Below are positions 37,467-49,900 of a stretch of 64,000 nt of DNA, piece after piece. Below the pieces are notes generated by a model. The model saw only the letters and a program-made list of their open reading frames with translations, was not told where the DNA came from and did no database searches. The DNA comes from Enoplosus armatus (Eukaryota; Chordata; Actinopteri; Centrarchiformes; Enoplosidae), in the NCBI RefSeq assembly GCF_043641665.1, contig NC_092196.1, forward strand, positions 2,400,869 to 2,464,868, given 5' to 3'. A program made the position numbers and the translations under genes. The stretch's first letter is position 1. Each line of letters starts with the position of its first letter.

Positions 37467-38500
37467 GTTGTTTTATTCCAACTAACCACTGGTCAACACT
37501 GAGCTCTGGATCATGACGTCAAAGTGAGGAGAGGCGGATGGACCTGACTCTGCATTCCTACATGGGCAAGCTTCCCCACAGAGTCTCATCTAAACTGTGA
37601 CGAGGTTCCAGAAGCCTCTTTGATTTATGTTGATCTGGGATCTGGACATTAGACCAGAGGTCAGAAGATGAAGCTATTTATTGTTATTGACTAGTGTGAA
37701 CTCCGTTATTAAAAGACCTGTCAATCAGTTTGAGTGATAGCAGGTTGTAGTCCTGTTTTTGGTAGCGGGCGATTTTCATTTTCATTGTTTTATTCTCTGA
37801 TTCTGTTCAGTGAGATCCTTCTAGAATTGAGTGTCAGATTGCTGTGTTGGGTTCACAAAAAGTGACACTTGATCCAAGATTTCCTGAAACTAGTATTGGG
37901 GAAAAAAGTGAAAATCTCGACCCAGTTACTGATTTCCCCCCTTGTTTTAACAAAATGTTTGATTGCAAGATTAAATAATACACAAAATGCTCTGTAGAGC
38001 CGACAGAACCTAAGCTTCCCATGCACAAACACTGCTGTGTTTTTTTTATTGTTGTTTGTTAAAGGTACAATCTGTTATTTAATGTAAAGTAATGTTCCAG
38101 AGGGTAGCCCTGCCGCCAAAACTCAAACCATCTGATTAAAACTCTATAGCTGTCAAATTCATGGGCAGGTCTTTTTGTACACGGACGAACAGAAAACACA
38201 ACTGAACCTGAAGCTGTTTATTGATTTCTTCTTGTATTGTTTACATCATTGATGTTTGAAAAGAACTGAAGTCACTGAAAAACAGTGTGAACAAATGTAT
38301 ATTTTGTATGATCCTAAAGATACTTTTATGTCGTATTATGTTTTTTATATATTTTACACGTGAAGTGATTCAGTGTGTTTTCTGTGTGTGAGGGGCAACA
38401 GGGATGTGATGTGACAAGCATTTGGACCCTGTTTGTTTCTAAACCATATTTTTATTTACAGCTTCACTTTGACATATCAGGGAAAGAAAGCGTCAACTCA
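37467..38500 (+). other. bcl2l12: bcl2l12 3' UTR (predicted)
   Basis: Non-coding sequence after the stop. ATTAAA at 37708-37713 is a candidate polyadenylation signal, with another ATTAAA near 38136. I found no AATAAA, so the true end is uncertain. Confidence 0.4.
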
Positions 38501-40615
38501 TCGATGCAATATTTATTTATTTACAGCACGTGAGAAACAGAAATCTCTAAGAATGAGTGGGGCTGGGAGAGACATGCCTGATCTCAAGAACTCTATGCTT
38601 GTAATAATTTGACCCTTTCATAGAACCAGGGTTTCTTTCTGGTTGCCCTGTTGACCTGCACGAATAACCCAGTCCACAATCCAGACCAGATTTCAGTCTG
38701 AAGTGCTCTATTGGATAACTCCCCCCCATGATATATCATGCAGTTGGAAATGAAAAAACTGAAACCACACTTGAACTCCTGAACATGGGTTACATGATAT
38801 GACGCTGTACAGAATATACTCATGACTTGAGTGTCTATGCATTCACCTAGTTATTTATTACAAAGACATTTTACATGCCATTGCCACAAAACGTTGAGCT
38901 CTGCACTGTGCGTTTTTAACAGTTTCATTATCTTAACTCAAAGAAGTGCACTAATTTACAAGCGAGAGACTGACTTCATCATCTGCCTCCCCACGCCTAC
39001 TCTCTGACATGAACTACAGAACCATCACACGCCCACCACGCACAATAGCAAATTACTAATCATTTTGGTATATGGTTCAGGAGTGTTTAGAAGTTTTCCT
39101 AGTTTAGAAATTGGAAGTGAAGACCGGTCAGTCATGGATTTGAACAGCATGCATGGATCTGCCTTAAATTACAGAGGAGAACACTTGAGGAAGGGTTACC
39201 ATTGAGGACAGCTGACATTGAAAAGGACAAGAGTGGCCTTTAAGTTGCTTTCAGTCTGTCAAAGACTGGTTTATGAGATGTGTGTGCTACAATAGGTAAT
39301 AATGAGACATAGACATGTCCATAGCCATTATTAAATGAAAGCATAATCAAAACATCCAGTTTGAGATTCAGCAGCACTTCTTAAAGAAGCTGTTATGTGA
39401 ATCCCACCTTAGTAAATGAGCATTAGTTTCTCTTTTTATTATTTTCAGGTCACTCAAGTGACAAAAACCAACAATGGATTTATCCCACCAACACGTATTG
39501 CCAATGCACCGACAGCCTGGTGTTGCATTAAACATAAATGAGCCCTGCTGCACTGAGTTGATATATTCCTTTATTGCAGTGAACACAGTGGGTGCAGTTT
39601 ATTCATCTCAGCTCATCAAATCAGTAAGAAAACAAGAAAAGCAAATACGGGACTGTGTCCCCAAGCAGGGTTAGGGTTAGGGGTTGTTTCAGAATAAAAT
39701 GGGGGGGGGGGGGGGGGGGCATGTCTGCCAAAGCAGCAGCATGGCTCTTTATATTCAACTGTTTTTGCCAGTGGCACAGAGAACAGAGCTTTATCGGGCT
39801 GTGGCTACAGCGCTTGTTAAGACAGAGACAGGAGAAGACGGCAAAATAAACTGCAATAAAAACAAGTAGGGAACATTACCATATGAATCAAACATTATAA
39901 TATTATACTAATGCCATGTGACAAACATATCATATCTTACTGTTGAGCTATAACAGAAAATGTTATCTACAGTATATGCTCCAATAAAATGTGGTAAATA
40001 AGGACAATAAAAAAATACCATGAAATGTTGTGCAGTGATGATTAGAGAAATAAATGAAATAAGAGCACTGTAAAGCCACTGAACCAGACATATTCAAAGT
40101 GCTCAGTATAGGAATAGCATACAAGGCTTGATATGATTAAAGTGAACTAAGTGCTACTTAAAAACATTTTATATTCTTTTATTTCTGCTCTTCTTTTTTC
40201 TTCTTTACATGGGCCTACTTATCAAAAGCATTCCCATTATAGTGCCTGACTTAACACACAAACTGAACCAGCAGGTTATAAAGTTGAGGGTCCTCTCTTC
40301 TCTTCTTGGTATCCTGGATGGATAATGATAATCCAAATAATGAAATTATGAATGGTAAAGTTGAGTAACAAAAAGCATCATTTATAACACAATTTAGAGC
40401 AAGTTACACACTATTATTTCCTACATGTAAAAATTCTGAAAGAAGAAACAAAGCACTTTTAAATACTGTGAATTAAGGAGCGACAGATATGGGTGTCTCT
40501 GTTTCTTGAATTTTAAGATGACATTGGACCCAGTGTTCCCCCTCAGGTTACTCTGCAGGAGCGATGCATTCATTGTTTTGTCTGGAGGCTGATGGATTCT
40601 ATTATATACAGTATA
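38501..40615. other. bcl2l12-tetraspanin intergenic DNA
   Basis: No gene is recognised. A poly-G run lies at about 39700-39719. The neighbouring small open frames are frame readings of this run. Confidence 0.55.
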
Positions 40616-40621
40616 TTTATT
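40616..40621 (-). terminator. Tetraspanin polyadenylation signal
   Basis: AATAAA on the minus strand, about 235 nt downstream of the tetraspanin stop codon. Confidence 0.6.
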
Positions 40622-40853
40622 TATATGGCAGGTACAAAGACAACCTCCTCAGTCTGTAGATAGTGTTAGTTGTTTGGGGAATCTTAAGGGGAATTTGTAA
40701 CCCAATACCTCAGGGCCTTTGAAAGGCCCTCATTTCAGCGCCACAGTCTGGATTGGAGGTGTTGATGCTGATCCATTTGGGGGTGTAGTGAGATCCCAGA
40801 AGAGTTTATGAAAAGCCTTTCCATCATGGGCCAAGTGAACAGCTGGTCTGCAG

Positions 40854-43800
40854 TCAGTCCAAGTGCTTCTCAGCGCACAGAATCTGACAGTACATCAGCA
40901 TGGAAAACACCAGGGCCAAAATCTGACAAGAGAAGAGGAGGTGTACAGGTCAAATAAAAAATTATGCCAGAGAAGAAAAGCTTAACATAAAAGCTTTGTA
41001 TAAAATAACTGACTGAATATGATTTTATTTATTCTCCTAAATCATGTTTTTTTTGTGCACTCCATGTTAATATCAATGTTTGTTCATTTTAAGAATGGTG
41101 TATCTGTTTTTGAAAATGAACTCTTCACATGTTATCAACAGCAACATTAACAACATAACACAGTATAAAGTTGGGTTTACACAGGTATGCTACACTCTGA
41201 TTAAATCATGCTTTCATAATAATGCTATCCCAAAAGAATCACATACATTTCTGCATTCTAATGCACAAACCCAATGACCACCTATAATTGCTTTGATAGA
41301 AACCAGATACTTTTATGTAAACTACCATTTCCAATGTCTATGATGCACCTGTAAACTCAATAAACCATGTTTTATTTCTGTCTTTACCACTGAGACCATT
41401 GTGTTTTACTGCATTGTCTTTGATTGAGGATCAGAGTTTTAGCCTAATTAAAAACAGCTAAATTACTTTTTTTACCCAAACTGCAGAAGAGCTGGGGGAC
41501 TTCTGAGTAGTGTCTGCATTATTGTTTAAGCACTTTCATGTTAAGGCTGCATGAAGATAATTAAGGGTTGAGGCTTTATGAGCCTGAGAGATGGGGAAAC
41601 AATCATGTGACAAATAAATATTGGAGATAATATTACCTGCACAACACCAATAAACACTCCAAACACCAGGACTGAGGGAATGTTATCTAGCAGCCACTGC
41701 CTGGCCTTCTGATAACACGGCTGCAGAGGACAGACACAGACAGAGAGTGTGAGGGAGGGAGGGGAGGGAGGAGAGAGGAAGCTCACAGGGCCACAAGTAG
41801 AAGTTTGTGGACACACTGCTTCATCTTTGAGCTACGGTACTTACCTACTGCACACAGCTTTCCTGCGCAATGAGGGATTATTAGCAACATCTCAGGTGCA
41901 CTCACTTTCAGTTTGACCTCCAAATCAAGTGGTTTAGATCTGGTCTGGATAAACCTCTCTGACCATCTGACTGCTTGGCTTTCTTGCCCTATCAGACTTA
42001 TCAGTGATGTTATATAGTGCTGTACGATCCCAGCAAATGGTCGATGAGAACAATGCTGTCAAAAATGAAACAATGGCCGAAACAGTGAAAAACAGCACAT
42101 TGCGGCCATCTGACTTAAATCGTTTGTGAGAAGTTCAACCTAAATATTGTGTACAAGATATTTTAAGGCTGTCTGATTCTCTCAAACTAAAGCTGAATTT
42201 ATTCCAGATGCGTGAGTTTATCTGATTCTTTCACACATGAAAAAATGCTGTGTGTGTTCTTTAGCTCCGTTCTTTAACTCTTCAATACCTTTTCCACTGT
42301 GTGTTTTACAGAGCAGCCAACATGTAGTTGCTGGTTAAAGAGCTAATACTGAAAATACAGACTTGTGTTTGATTGTTTTTACAAAACAAGCTCGCACACA
42401 GACTGTGTTCCAGGTGTGTGTACATTTGGATACTAATAAGAGCCTGACTGAGTAGTGAGGCAGTTGGTTACCTTCAGATCTGTCTATAAGGAGCCAAACC
42501 GACCTGCTGATGCTGGTGTAGCAGACTACCTAAAATGCTAGTGCAGCCTCAGATTAGCAGCCACTGGTCCTTTATTTTAATTTACTGACGGCTGGTCTTC
42601 ACCTGGATGCAGTGTGCAGTTACTGTCGTAAACACCCATCAGACTCCATTTCTTGGAATCATCATGTGTGAAGGCACTCAGACACACTCATGCATCTGGA
42701 ACCCATTTAGATTTCATTTGAGAGAATCAGGCTAAATGAAAACAAGTTGTTAATTGAAATGTTACCCCTCTTGACTCTTAGCGCTCCAAAAGCCCCCCCC
42801 CCCCCCGCCCAGGGCTGAGCAGCAAACCAACCTCACTCCATCCGTCAACACATGGGTCTGTCCCAACAGAGCAGCAGGATGAGGGCAGCGTTCCATTCAG
42901 CACATCATACCAGTCTGTTTTGTTAGTTACTCCACAGCATTTGAACTAGGAGAAGATACAAAGAGTAGAGTAATGCCACTCAGCCTCATAACTCATGTAA
43001 ACACTGTTTACAGTATTGAAAACCGAGCTCAGGGATAGAGGCTACACATCGCTTTTTTCACAATACCATCACTACCACTGAGTGGCCAAACAATCCATCA
43101 GGCAGATTCTACAAAGGGTTAGAGCTGTGATAAAGGCCATATGATGATCTATACAGCACACTGGACAGTCAGCTGTCTGCACACCTTGCAATGTGACCAA
43201 AAAGTGTTTCCTGACACATACATTGTGTGTATACTGCAGATCAACAGTGGTGAAGTAACCTTACAGTGAACAGGGTGCTCCTATTTAGCACTTTGTTCGA
43301 AGCATACTGGTCCCTTAAGGTGGAGTGACTGTGACAACGTCCAGCTACAGTGACATCACTGACTCTGTAGTACACAGTCTGTCCTGTAGACATGCAACAC
43401 AAGAAGCCATGCATTCATGCATTGTTTCTAAGAGTGCTCACCATTTTCTGGACATTGTCCCAGGATTTTTGCAGTCCAGGTTCTGATTTATAACTCTTCA
43501 TACCTTCCTTTAATTCGCCTTGTGCTTTTGAATCCAGCTAACAAAAAGAGAAAGAAAGAGACACACAGTTATTCATCCAAACGATCCATCCATCTATTAT
43601 CTATAGCCGCTTATCCTTCGTTGCTGGGGCTTAAGCCCATCCCAGCTGGGGCTGGGCCTGAGGCAGTGTACACCTGGACAAGTCTCCAGTCTACTCCAGT
43701 CTACACACATAGACAGACAACCATTCACATTCTCGCTCACACTACAGGTCATTTAGTGTCGGCAAGCAACCTGTTTGTCTGTGGATTGTGGGAGGAAACC

Positions 43801-45667
43801 CACTCAGACACGGGGAGAACAGGCATACTGGTGCTGAGGCCTCACAAGTTTACACAGCTGAGCCACTGGTGGTGTGTACGTACAGCAACGTATAATGAAA
43901 AGCATTAGGGCTGCAACTGACAATTATTCTCTATCAGTTGTTTTTGTGATTAATCAATTAATTGTTTAGTCTGTAAAATGTCAGAAAATACAGAAAAACA
44001 ACCATATACAATTTCCCAAAGCCCAATGAGATGTTTTTAAGATTGCTTGTTTTGTCCAAATACAGTCAAATAAGTCCACAGTGATATATATTACAGTTAA
44101 AAGGGAAAGAAATCCTCACAGCGGGGTACATGGAACCACAGGATGATGGTGTTTTTGCTCCGTTAAATCATTATCAAAATTGTTGATTCATTTTTTTGTC
44201 ACTCAACTAATCAATGAATCACTTAATGTTTCCTCACAAAAAAATTATAGATGATTTCCTGCCACCTTTAAGACCAGAGTCCCTCCCTCTTGTGACAGGG
44301 GCTAACTAACCACTAACTATCACATCTTGTGCCACTTTCATCAGTGCTTGCCAATAATCCTGTCATTCACCATGCCAGCAGCTCGCTGCTTCTCATTGAA
44401 ACAGAGTCCAGCAGTTGTCCAGCTGACAGTCACACACAGACAGGGGAAAGACTAGGTGGAACCTAGTATATGGCTGGACGGTGTATGGTTGATGGGCTAT
44501 ATTGCTGCCAAATTGTCAACGGAGAGTCAGTGGACATGTCTAATATGTGAATTCCTGGATATTAAATGTGCATAGTGGTCGCAATAATATTTGTTCTTAA
44601 AGTGTACTGAAGTCGGATATCACATGACTGTAGTCAGTCTGTAGTAGGTGTCCAGATTGTTGGTCTTGTTTTTTTCCTGTAATATTTTGAGATGAACGTT
44701 TGTCCTAAATATTCATTGAGTAGTGAGGGTGTTGAGATGTTTATTTCTTACTGCTTATTTTATTCCTAATCTTCTTGTGTTACATGTTGGAGAGTGCGGT
44801 AAACTTACCTTGTCATGGAAGATGTGTATGACCAACATCAGAGTCACCTCTGTCAGGACCAGGAGCAAAAGGATCACAAAGAACTGCAGAACAGAGAAGA
44901 GCAGGAGACGGACATTATGATCCCACTGAGATGTTACTGCATTAGTCTGTGTGCAAGCTTGTTTTGTAAAAACGATCAAACACAAGTCTGTATTTTCAGT
45001 ATTAGCTCTTTAACCAGCAGCTACATGTTGGCTGCTCTGTAAAACACACAATGGAAAAGGTGTTGAAAAGTTAAAGAACTGCGCTAAAGAACACATGCGG
45101 CATTTTCACATTATGTGTAAATTCAGATTTAGTTTGAGAGAATTACAGCTTTAAAATATCTTGTTGCATGTCACTCCCCATTCATCTCTATATATCTGCA
45201 ACATGTGGACCTCTCACCATGAACAACAGGCAGCGCTGCTCCTTAAGGGCTCCAAGACAACCCAGGAAGCCAGTCACCATGGTGATGCCACCAGCGACCA
45301 GCAGCAGATTAGCAGCTGAGAGGGAGGGAAAGGACAGGGGAAGAGAGGAAAACTCTGCCTGCGTGAAGGACAGCCAGACTCCAACGCCAAACAAGCCGCA
45401 TCCTCCTAGCTTTCCAGGAAATGTCATGTCAAACCAGTGTAAAAATGCAACATTAATCACAATGCATTGTTTCTAGTAGAGAGACATAAGGGATTGACTT
45501 GGCCGGTTAAATCCTTTCAGAAGGACATTCAAACTTAACTCAACAACAATTTTTCTGAGAAACATTACAACTTGGGACTGAGAGGTGCAAATACTAACCC
45601 AGAAGATGAGGTTAAAGACAAACATCAAATATTTGACACAGCACAAACACCTCCGTGACACTGACAT
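40854..45667 (-). CDS. tspan4: Tetraspanin, TSPAN4/TSPAN9-like
   Basis: Tetraspanins are four-pass membrane proteins that organise integrins, proteases and other partners in membrane microdomains. I read seven exons in transcript order: 45667-45599, 45409-45218, 44883-44809, 43537-43442, 42945-42832, 41720-41637 and 40922-40854. All are in phase 0, giving 232 residues (family about 240). The N-terminus RRCLCCVKYLMFVFNLIFW contains palmitoylatable Cys and TM1. SFPSLSAANLLLVAGG and VTGFLGCLGALKE mark TM2 and the small loop. The large loop has the CCG motif (C147-C148-G149), CC at 168-169, C176 and C184, plus N-glycosylation sites at N152 and N161. TM4 ends with MYCQ. The N-terminus is closer to TSPAN9 and the C-terminus to TSPAN4, so the paralogue is tentative. 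The exon ending at 42832 uses a weak donor, GTTGGT. Confidence 0.88.
43570..43880. repeat. Interspersed repeat beginning GATCCATCCATC
   Basis: In a tetraspanin intron. It starts with CCATCCATCTATTATC and AGCCGCTTATCC. It continues with CCATTCACATTC, GTGGGAGGAAACC and CAGACACGGGGAGAACA. I recognise these phrases from a very common fish repeat. The 128-residue open frame across it is not a gene. Confidence 0.65.
43906..44235. mobile_element. hAT-type MITE, truncated second copy
   Basis: It begins TAGGGCTGCAACTGACAATT and carries ATTAATCAATTAATTG-type motifs at both ends, matching the MITE at 30632-31011 in the opposite orientation. The distal terminal repeat is missing after about 44235. Confidence 0.65.
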
Positions 45668-45924
45668 CCTGCAAAAGAAGAGCAAGAGAACTAGGTTTAA
45701 ACAATGCTTCATGTCACCGGTGACATTATTTACTGTGTTTTTGTGCTTTCATGTGAGTCACAGTGGTTAGAGAACTGACTGCGGGCCGAAAGTACAGTAT
45801 CTTTGATGGCTTTGTTGCGCTGTGTTGTGGGTTTCCTTGGTGAGAGGGGGGAGCAAGGCACTAGGAGATGGAAAATGTGTATTGTAAAACAGAATGATGA
45901 AACGCAGAGCCTGACTGTGAAGTA

Positions 45925-45985
45925 AATTCAATTTCATTCATACGGCGTCAAACCACATGAGAGAGCTCTATTGCCAGGATGAACA
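45925..45985 (-). mobile_element. Weak L2-type LINE tail relic
   Basis: AATTCAATTTCATTCATACGG followed by TCAAACCACATGA resembles, with divergence, the inverted L2 tail at 4720-4790. Confidence 0.3.
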
Positions 45986-47718
45986 CACACACCTGATGAG
46001 TGTGACCTTGGTATGCTGAGCAGTTCCGTAGAGAATGTCTTTGTGCACAGGAGAAAAAAAGTGTTTCTGGCTTTTACATTCCATCTCTTCCATCTGAATC
46101 ATGTTAGGAAGTGGTCACTTCACAGCCACTATGGATGAACAACGTACTCTTTCCATGTGTATGTTCATGTGACTGTTGCTCTCAGAGAGACATGAGAGTC
46201 CTTTAAATTAAGAATTCATTACATACAGAGCGGTTTTCTGACGTTCCCAATGACAGTAGTTAAGTTAAATCGTTAAATAGTTAATAGAATAAGAGTGTGC
46301 CTGCGTGTTCACGTTCATGTATTTTGTGTGTACGTGAGCATGTTCTCAGTGTCTCTGAGTGGTCCCCACACTGACTACTGACCCCACACAGGAAGTCAAA
46401 CTGCTGACAGGAAGGAAGCTCCCTCCCCTCCTCAGTAGACCTAATTATACTGCTACAGGCATTTCCCATGACCACAGCAAACCTGTGACCCACAGGAGAG
46501 CTCACAGATCTCTAACCAACACAGCAAAACTCCATGAGGTGCCATGCTTCAAAGCTAGTGTTACCACATAGGCATACTGTATACTGTATACTGGAATGTT
46601 ATTCGCATGGCTACGTGTTGTAAAACATGGGAATCTCATATGAAGGCAGTAATAACTATCTATAATACTATATAGTATGATACAGAATCACTGCATGGAC
46701 GTTGTACTGATTGTATCAAAGTCCAACAGTGGAAAAGCTTGTTTTTTTTTGTCTTCGTCTCAGTGCATGTTTCTATCAACTACTCTTGTGCAGAGGACAC
46801 GATAAGATCAGATACCAGTAACCCTCACATATCATGGTATTCATGTTGTTTAATTAATGGACTTGTCACCTCTGACCCACATATGCTATGTGCTGTGTCT
46901 GTCAGCCACTATGGATATACAGCAGAATGGGGGTAACATGCCAACAGCCAATTTATTACATCTGTATCACTATATGCAGCAGTATTGCACTTATAATTAC
47001 ATTTTTGCATCATGTATTCAGCTTTTTCGCCCATCCCATTGCACATGCTAACATCTGAGCAGGGGATCTCTTTTTTCAATTGCCTCCTTCATAGTGTCTG
47101 TCCAGTTGTTCTCGCTTTTTAGAGCACTTGAGCTGACTCCGGGTGAATTCATTTTTTTTTTTTTATGTTTGCTGATCTTTCAATAATTGATATAACCATT
47201 TTTTGATGTGATTGCGATGGTAAATGTTTGGGTATGTTTAGAGGTCCTCATCAGGTCCATGTAAACAGGTTGTTTGACGCATTTGAACAAATGACAGATG
47301 CTGTCAGGACAGTTTCTGAGGAAAACATGCCTATTGACTTCCTGTTTCCAGTGCGAATGTTACAAAGAATACTACTAGTCAGTCAGACCTGACAGAAATC
47401 CTCTTTTTAGAAACACACCTAAATACACTACAAATGTCCTGATTTCTAAAATGAGATGCAGCATCTTTTAAAGGTTTTAAAAATTACTATTGAACCAAAT
47501 GGGAAGTTACAGCAGAACAGTGAGTTTCTAACCTCGACAGCTGATGGAAAGTTGCTCCACGTATGATTAAAAATGATGGAAAGCATTTTGATCTGAAGGT
47601 CCTGGGCCTAAAAACAGTCAACCTAGACTTTCAATGTTCAACCAAGGAATATGTTACAGCCAACCAAACATCCATATCAGTGGAGTTTCTGATGTTCACA
47701 TTTAGTAACAGACTTTAC

Positions 47719-48150
47719 CTGAAGTCTTTGTCACGTTCCTCTTCACAACCCCCGGCTCCTTCACCCCCTGGTTTTGGTCTTTAGTTTTCCTTTTCAGATC
47801 TCCTTTGGATCAGTCCCCGAACCAGCCTCGCTTTTCCTCCAGCTGTCCTTTCTTCTCTTCCTCTGTATTGTTCTTCACTGGTGGACTGCCGCTTTCCCCA
47901 ATTAACTTGTCTCCTTCCCCGATACTGAACTTTGCATTCAATTCATGGACTTTCTACCTTTCATTTTGTTCGCTTTTCTTAACAGAACTGTGTCTTTCTC
48001 TGTCCCACCCTCTCGCTCTCTCTTTCTCTCTGCTCAATTACTTCCAGATGTGTGTGTTGTTGCCCGTCCCTCTGTGTTCCTTCCCCTCCCATTTTTTCCC
48101 TGTTACTTGTTCTTCCTCCCTCCTCCCTCCTCCAGACCACAGCCTCTAAA
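47719..48150 (-). other. Tetraspanin non-coding first exon (predicted)
   Basis: On the minus strand this is a purine-rich stretch ending CTTCAG with donor GTAAAG at 47718. The tetraspanin ATG lies 1 nt after an acceptor (TTTTGCAG), so a separate leader exon must exist upstream. This is the best candidate by donor and composition. The plus-strand open frames here simply reflect the C/T-rich composition. Confidence 0.35.
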
Positions 48151-49727
48151 CGTCAGCTTGCCTCACTCATGGCACCCTTTCCTCTTTTGTTCCAGAATGT
48201 TTGGGACACTCTCAGTTATGTTCTTACATAGGTGTACAAGCACATACCACACACACAAGCATGCACACTTCCTGTCCTGACCAAGTGGTGGATTTACTTC
48301 ACATTACTGCTGACCATTTCCAAAGCACGCTGTTGTGTTTGGGAGCTGGCAGTCGAGCTAGCCACTGCTTTCTATTCCTTTCACTATCACGTGAACTCAA
48401 CTTTCAGAGGTGGTGAACATTGCTTTCATTGTTGTCAAGGTTGTGTAATCAATGCCTAGCAATCAGTGCAGAACAATTTTCTGGAACAATAAAGACAATT
48501 TGAAGAAGAAAAACATTTAAAAGAAGATATTGGCTCTGTTTTCATGCACAGTATTCCTGAAGCACCATTTTTTTTGTCTCTCACCTGCACCTCAGTGTTT
48601 TGGTGACTCTGTTGCTTTCAGACAGCTGTAGAGGATAGGGCACTCGTGTTCTGTATTGCTTTTGTCGGCAGATGGAGGCAGACCCTGTGTGGTGCATCCT
48701 GTGCCTTAAAACACAACCTGTGAAAAGGTGAGGTGAGCTGAATGGTAACACAACCCCACCCCACCCAAAGCACTCACAAGTAAAGTGATTTTCAGACTAT
48801 AGTCATTCTCTTTCTGTAGTTTCTCTCTCAAGTTAAAAAAGAATAATATTCCAAGAGCCACACATTGTGGCAAAATAAAGGAGTCCTAACACTTTTACAG
48901 TAAATCTTGTGTTAATACTTGATTGTGTTAAACTTATATCAGCACTTCACAGCGTCAACTAAAATCAGCTTTCTACAGATTATCTTAAAGGGACTATGCT
49001 AATAAAAGCAACATCACAATCTTCTGTTTCCTTTACAACAGTAACATGTTTTAAATGTATAAACTTGATTCTTAGTTTGAGGTCAAAACATTAAACAATG
49101 AAAAGACGATAATTCATTTGTACGTAATGTTAAAGTGCCATTACTTGCTCAGTGTCTTTGGTTGCAGAGCACACATTGCACCATGGGTAAGGAGCATCAC
49201 ATCTCTCATCACATCACTCTCTCAATCATGTTCTTTGATAGCCTTTGGTGTATTCAGAAAATACATTCAGAGACAGAGAGTTACAAATGTAACTGGGGTT
49301 CTGTGATGCATGGGTGACCATCAGAGACGATGTTTAATACCCAGATTTCCACCATCTGTGACGGTCAGGAAGAATGAAGTAGCGCTCTCCACACCACGAG
49401 AGTTTCTTTCTTTTCATATGTTTTGACAGAGGGGTGTGGCCCAGAGTGGGGTGAACATGATGTTTGAACTTTAGCGACAAAGACACAGAACTGCTGTTGC
49501 AATGAACTCTACAGATTGAGCACAGTAAAGTACCTGTATATATAATTCACTAAATAAAAAAAGTGACTCATATAAAGACAAGTAAGCTGTATGAAAATGT
49601 TTTTTGTTATTTTGATAGATACAAGACAATTATCATCATCATCTCCTTACAACTCTGAGAAGAAGACATTTATGTATACATAGCTGTAAATAAAGCTGTA
49701 ACAGTTCCAGTTTGCCAATTTTTATAC
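48151..49727. other. Tetraspanin-unc119 intergenic DNA
   Basis: No gene or clear repeat is recognised. The tetraspanin promoter probably lies in the left part. Confidence 0.5.
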
Positions 49728-49733
49728 TTTAAT
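49728..49733 (-). terminator. unc119: unc119 polyadenylation signal (candidate)
   Basis: ATTAAA on the minus strand about 170 nt downstream of the unc119 stop. Confidence 0.45.
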
Positions 49734-49900
49734 CAAGCACTCAGCCACTTCTCTATGATCCCAAGTTTTTCCCACTGCAGAAACACATGGGTGTCGGATA
49801 CTTAAGATTTTCTCTCACCCAAAAGAAGCTCATACAAAATAATAGTTGTACAACCTGAAGCATCATTTATGGACTAACATCAGAGGCAATACCAGCTTCT

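Noticed and set aside
43522..43908. 128-residue open frame
   Set aside because: It lies across a common interspersed repeat and runs between the true tetraspanin exons on the other strand.
47805..48280. Overlapping plus-strand frames rich in Ser, Pro, Leu and Phe
   Set aside because: They mirror a C/T-rich tract, better explained as the antisense of a tetraspanin leader exon.
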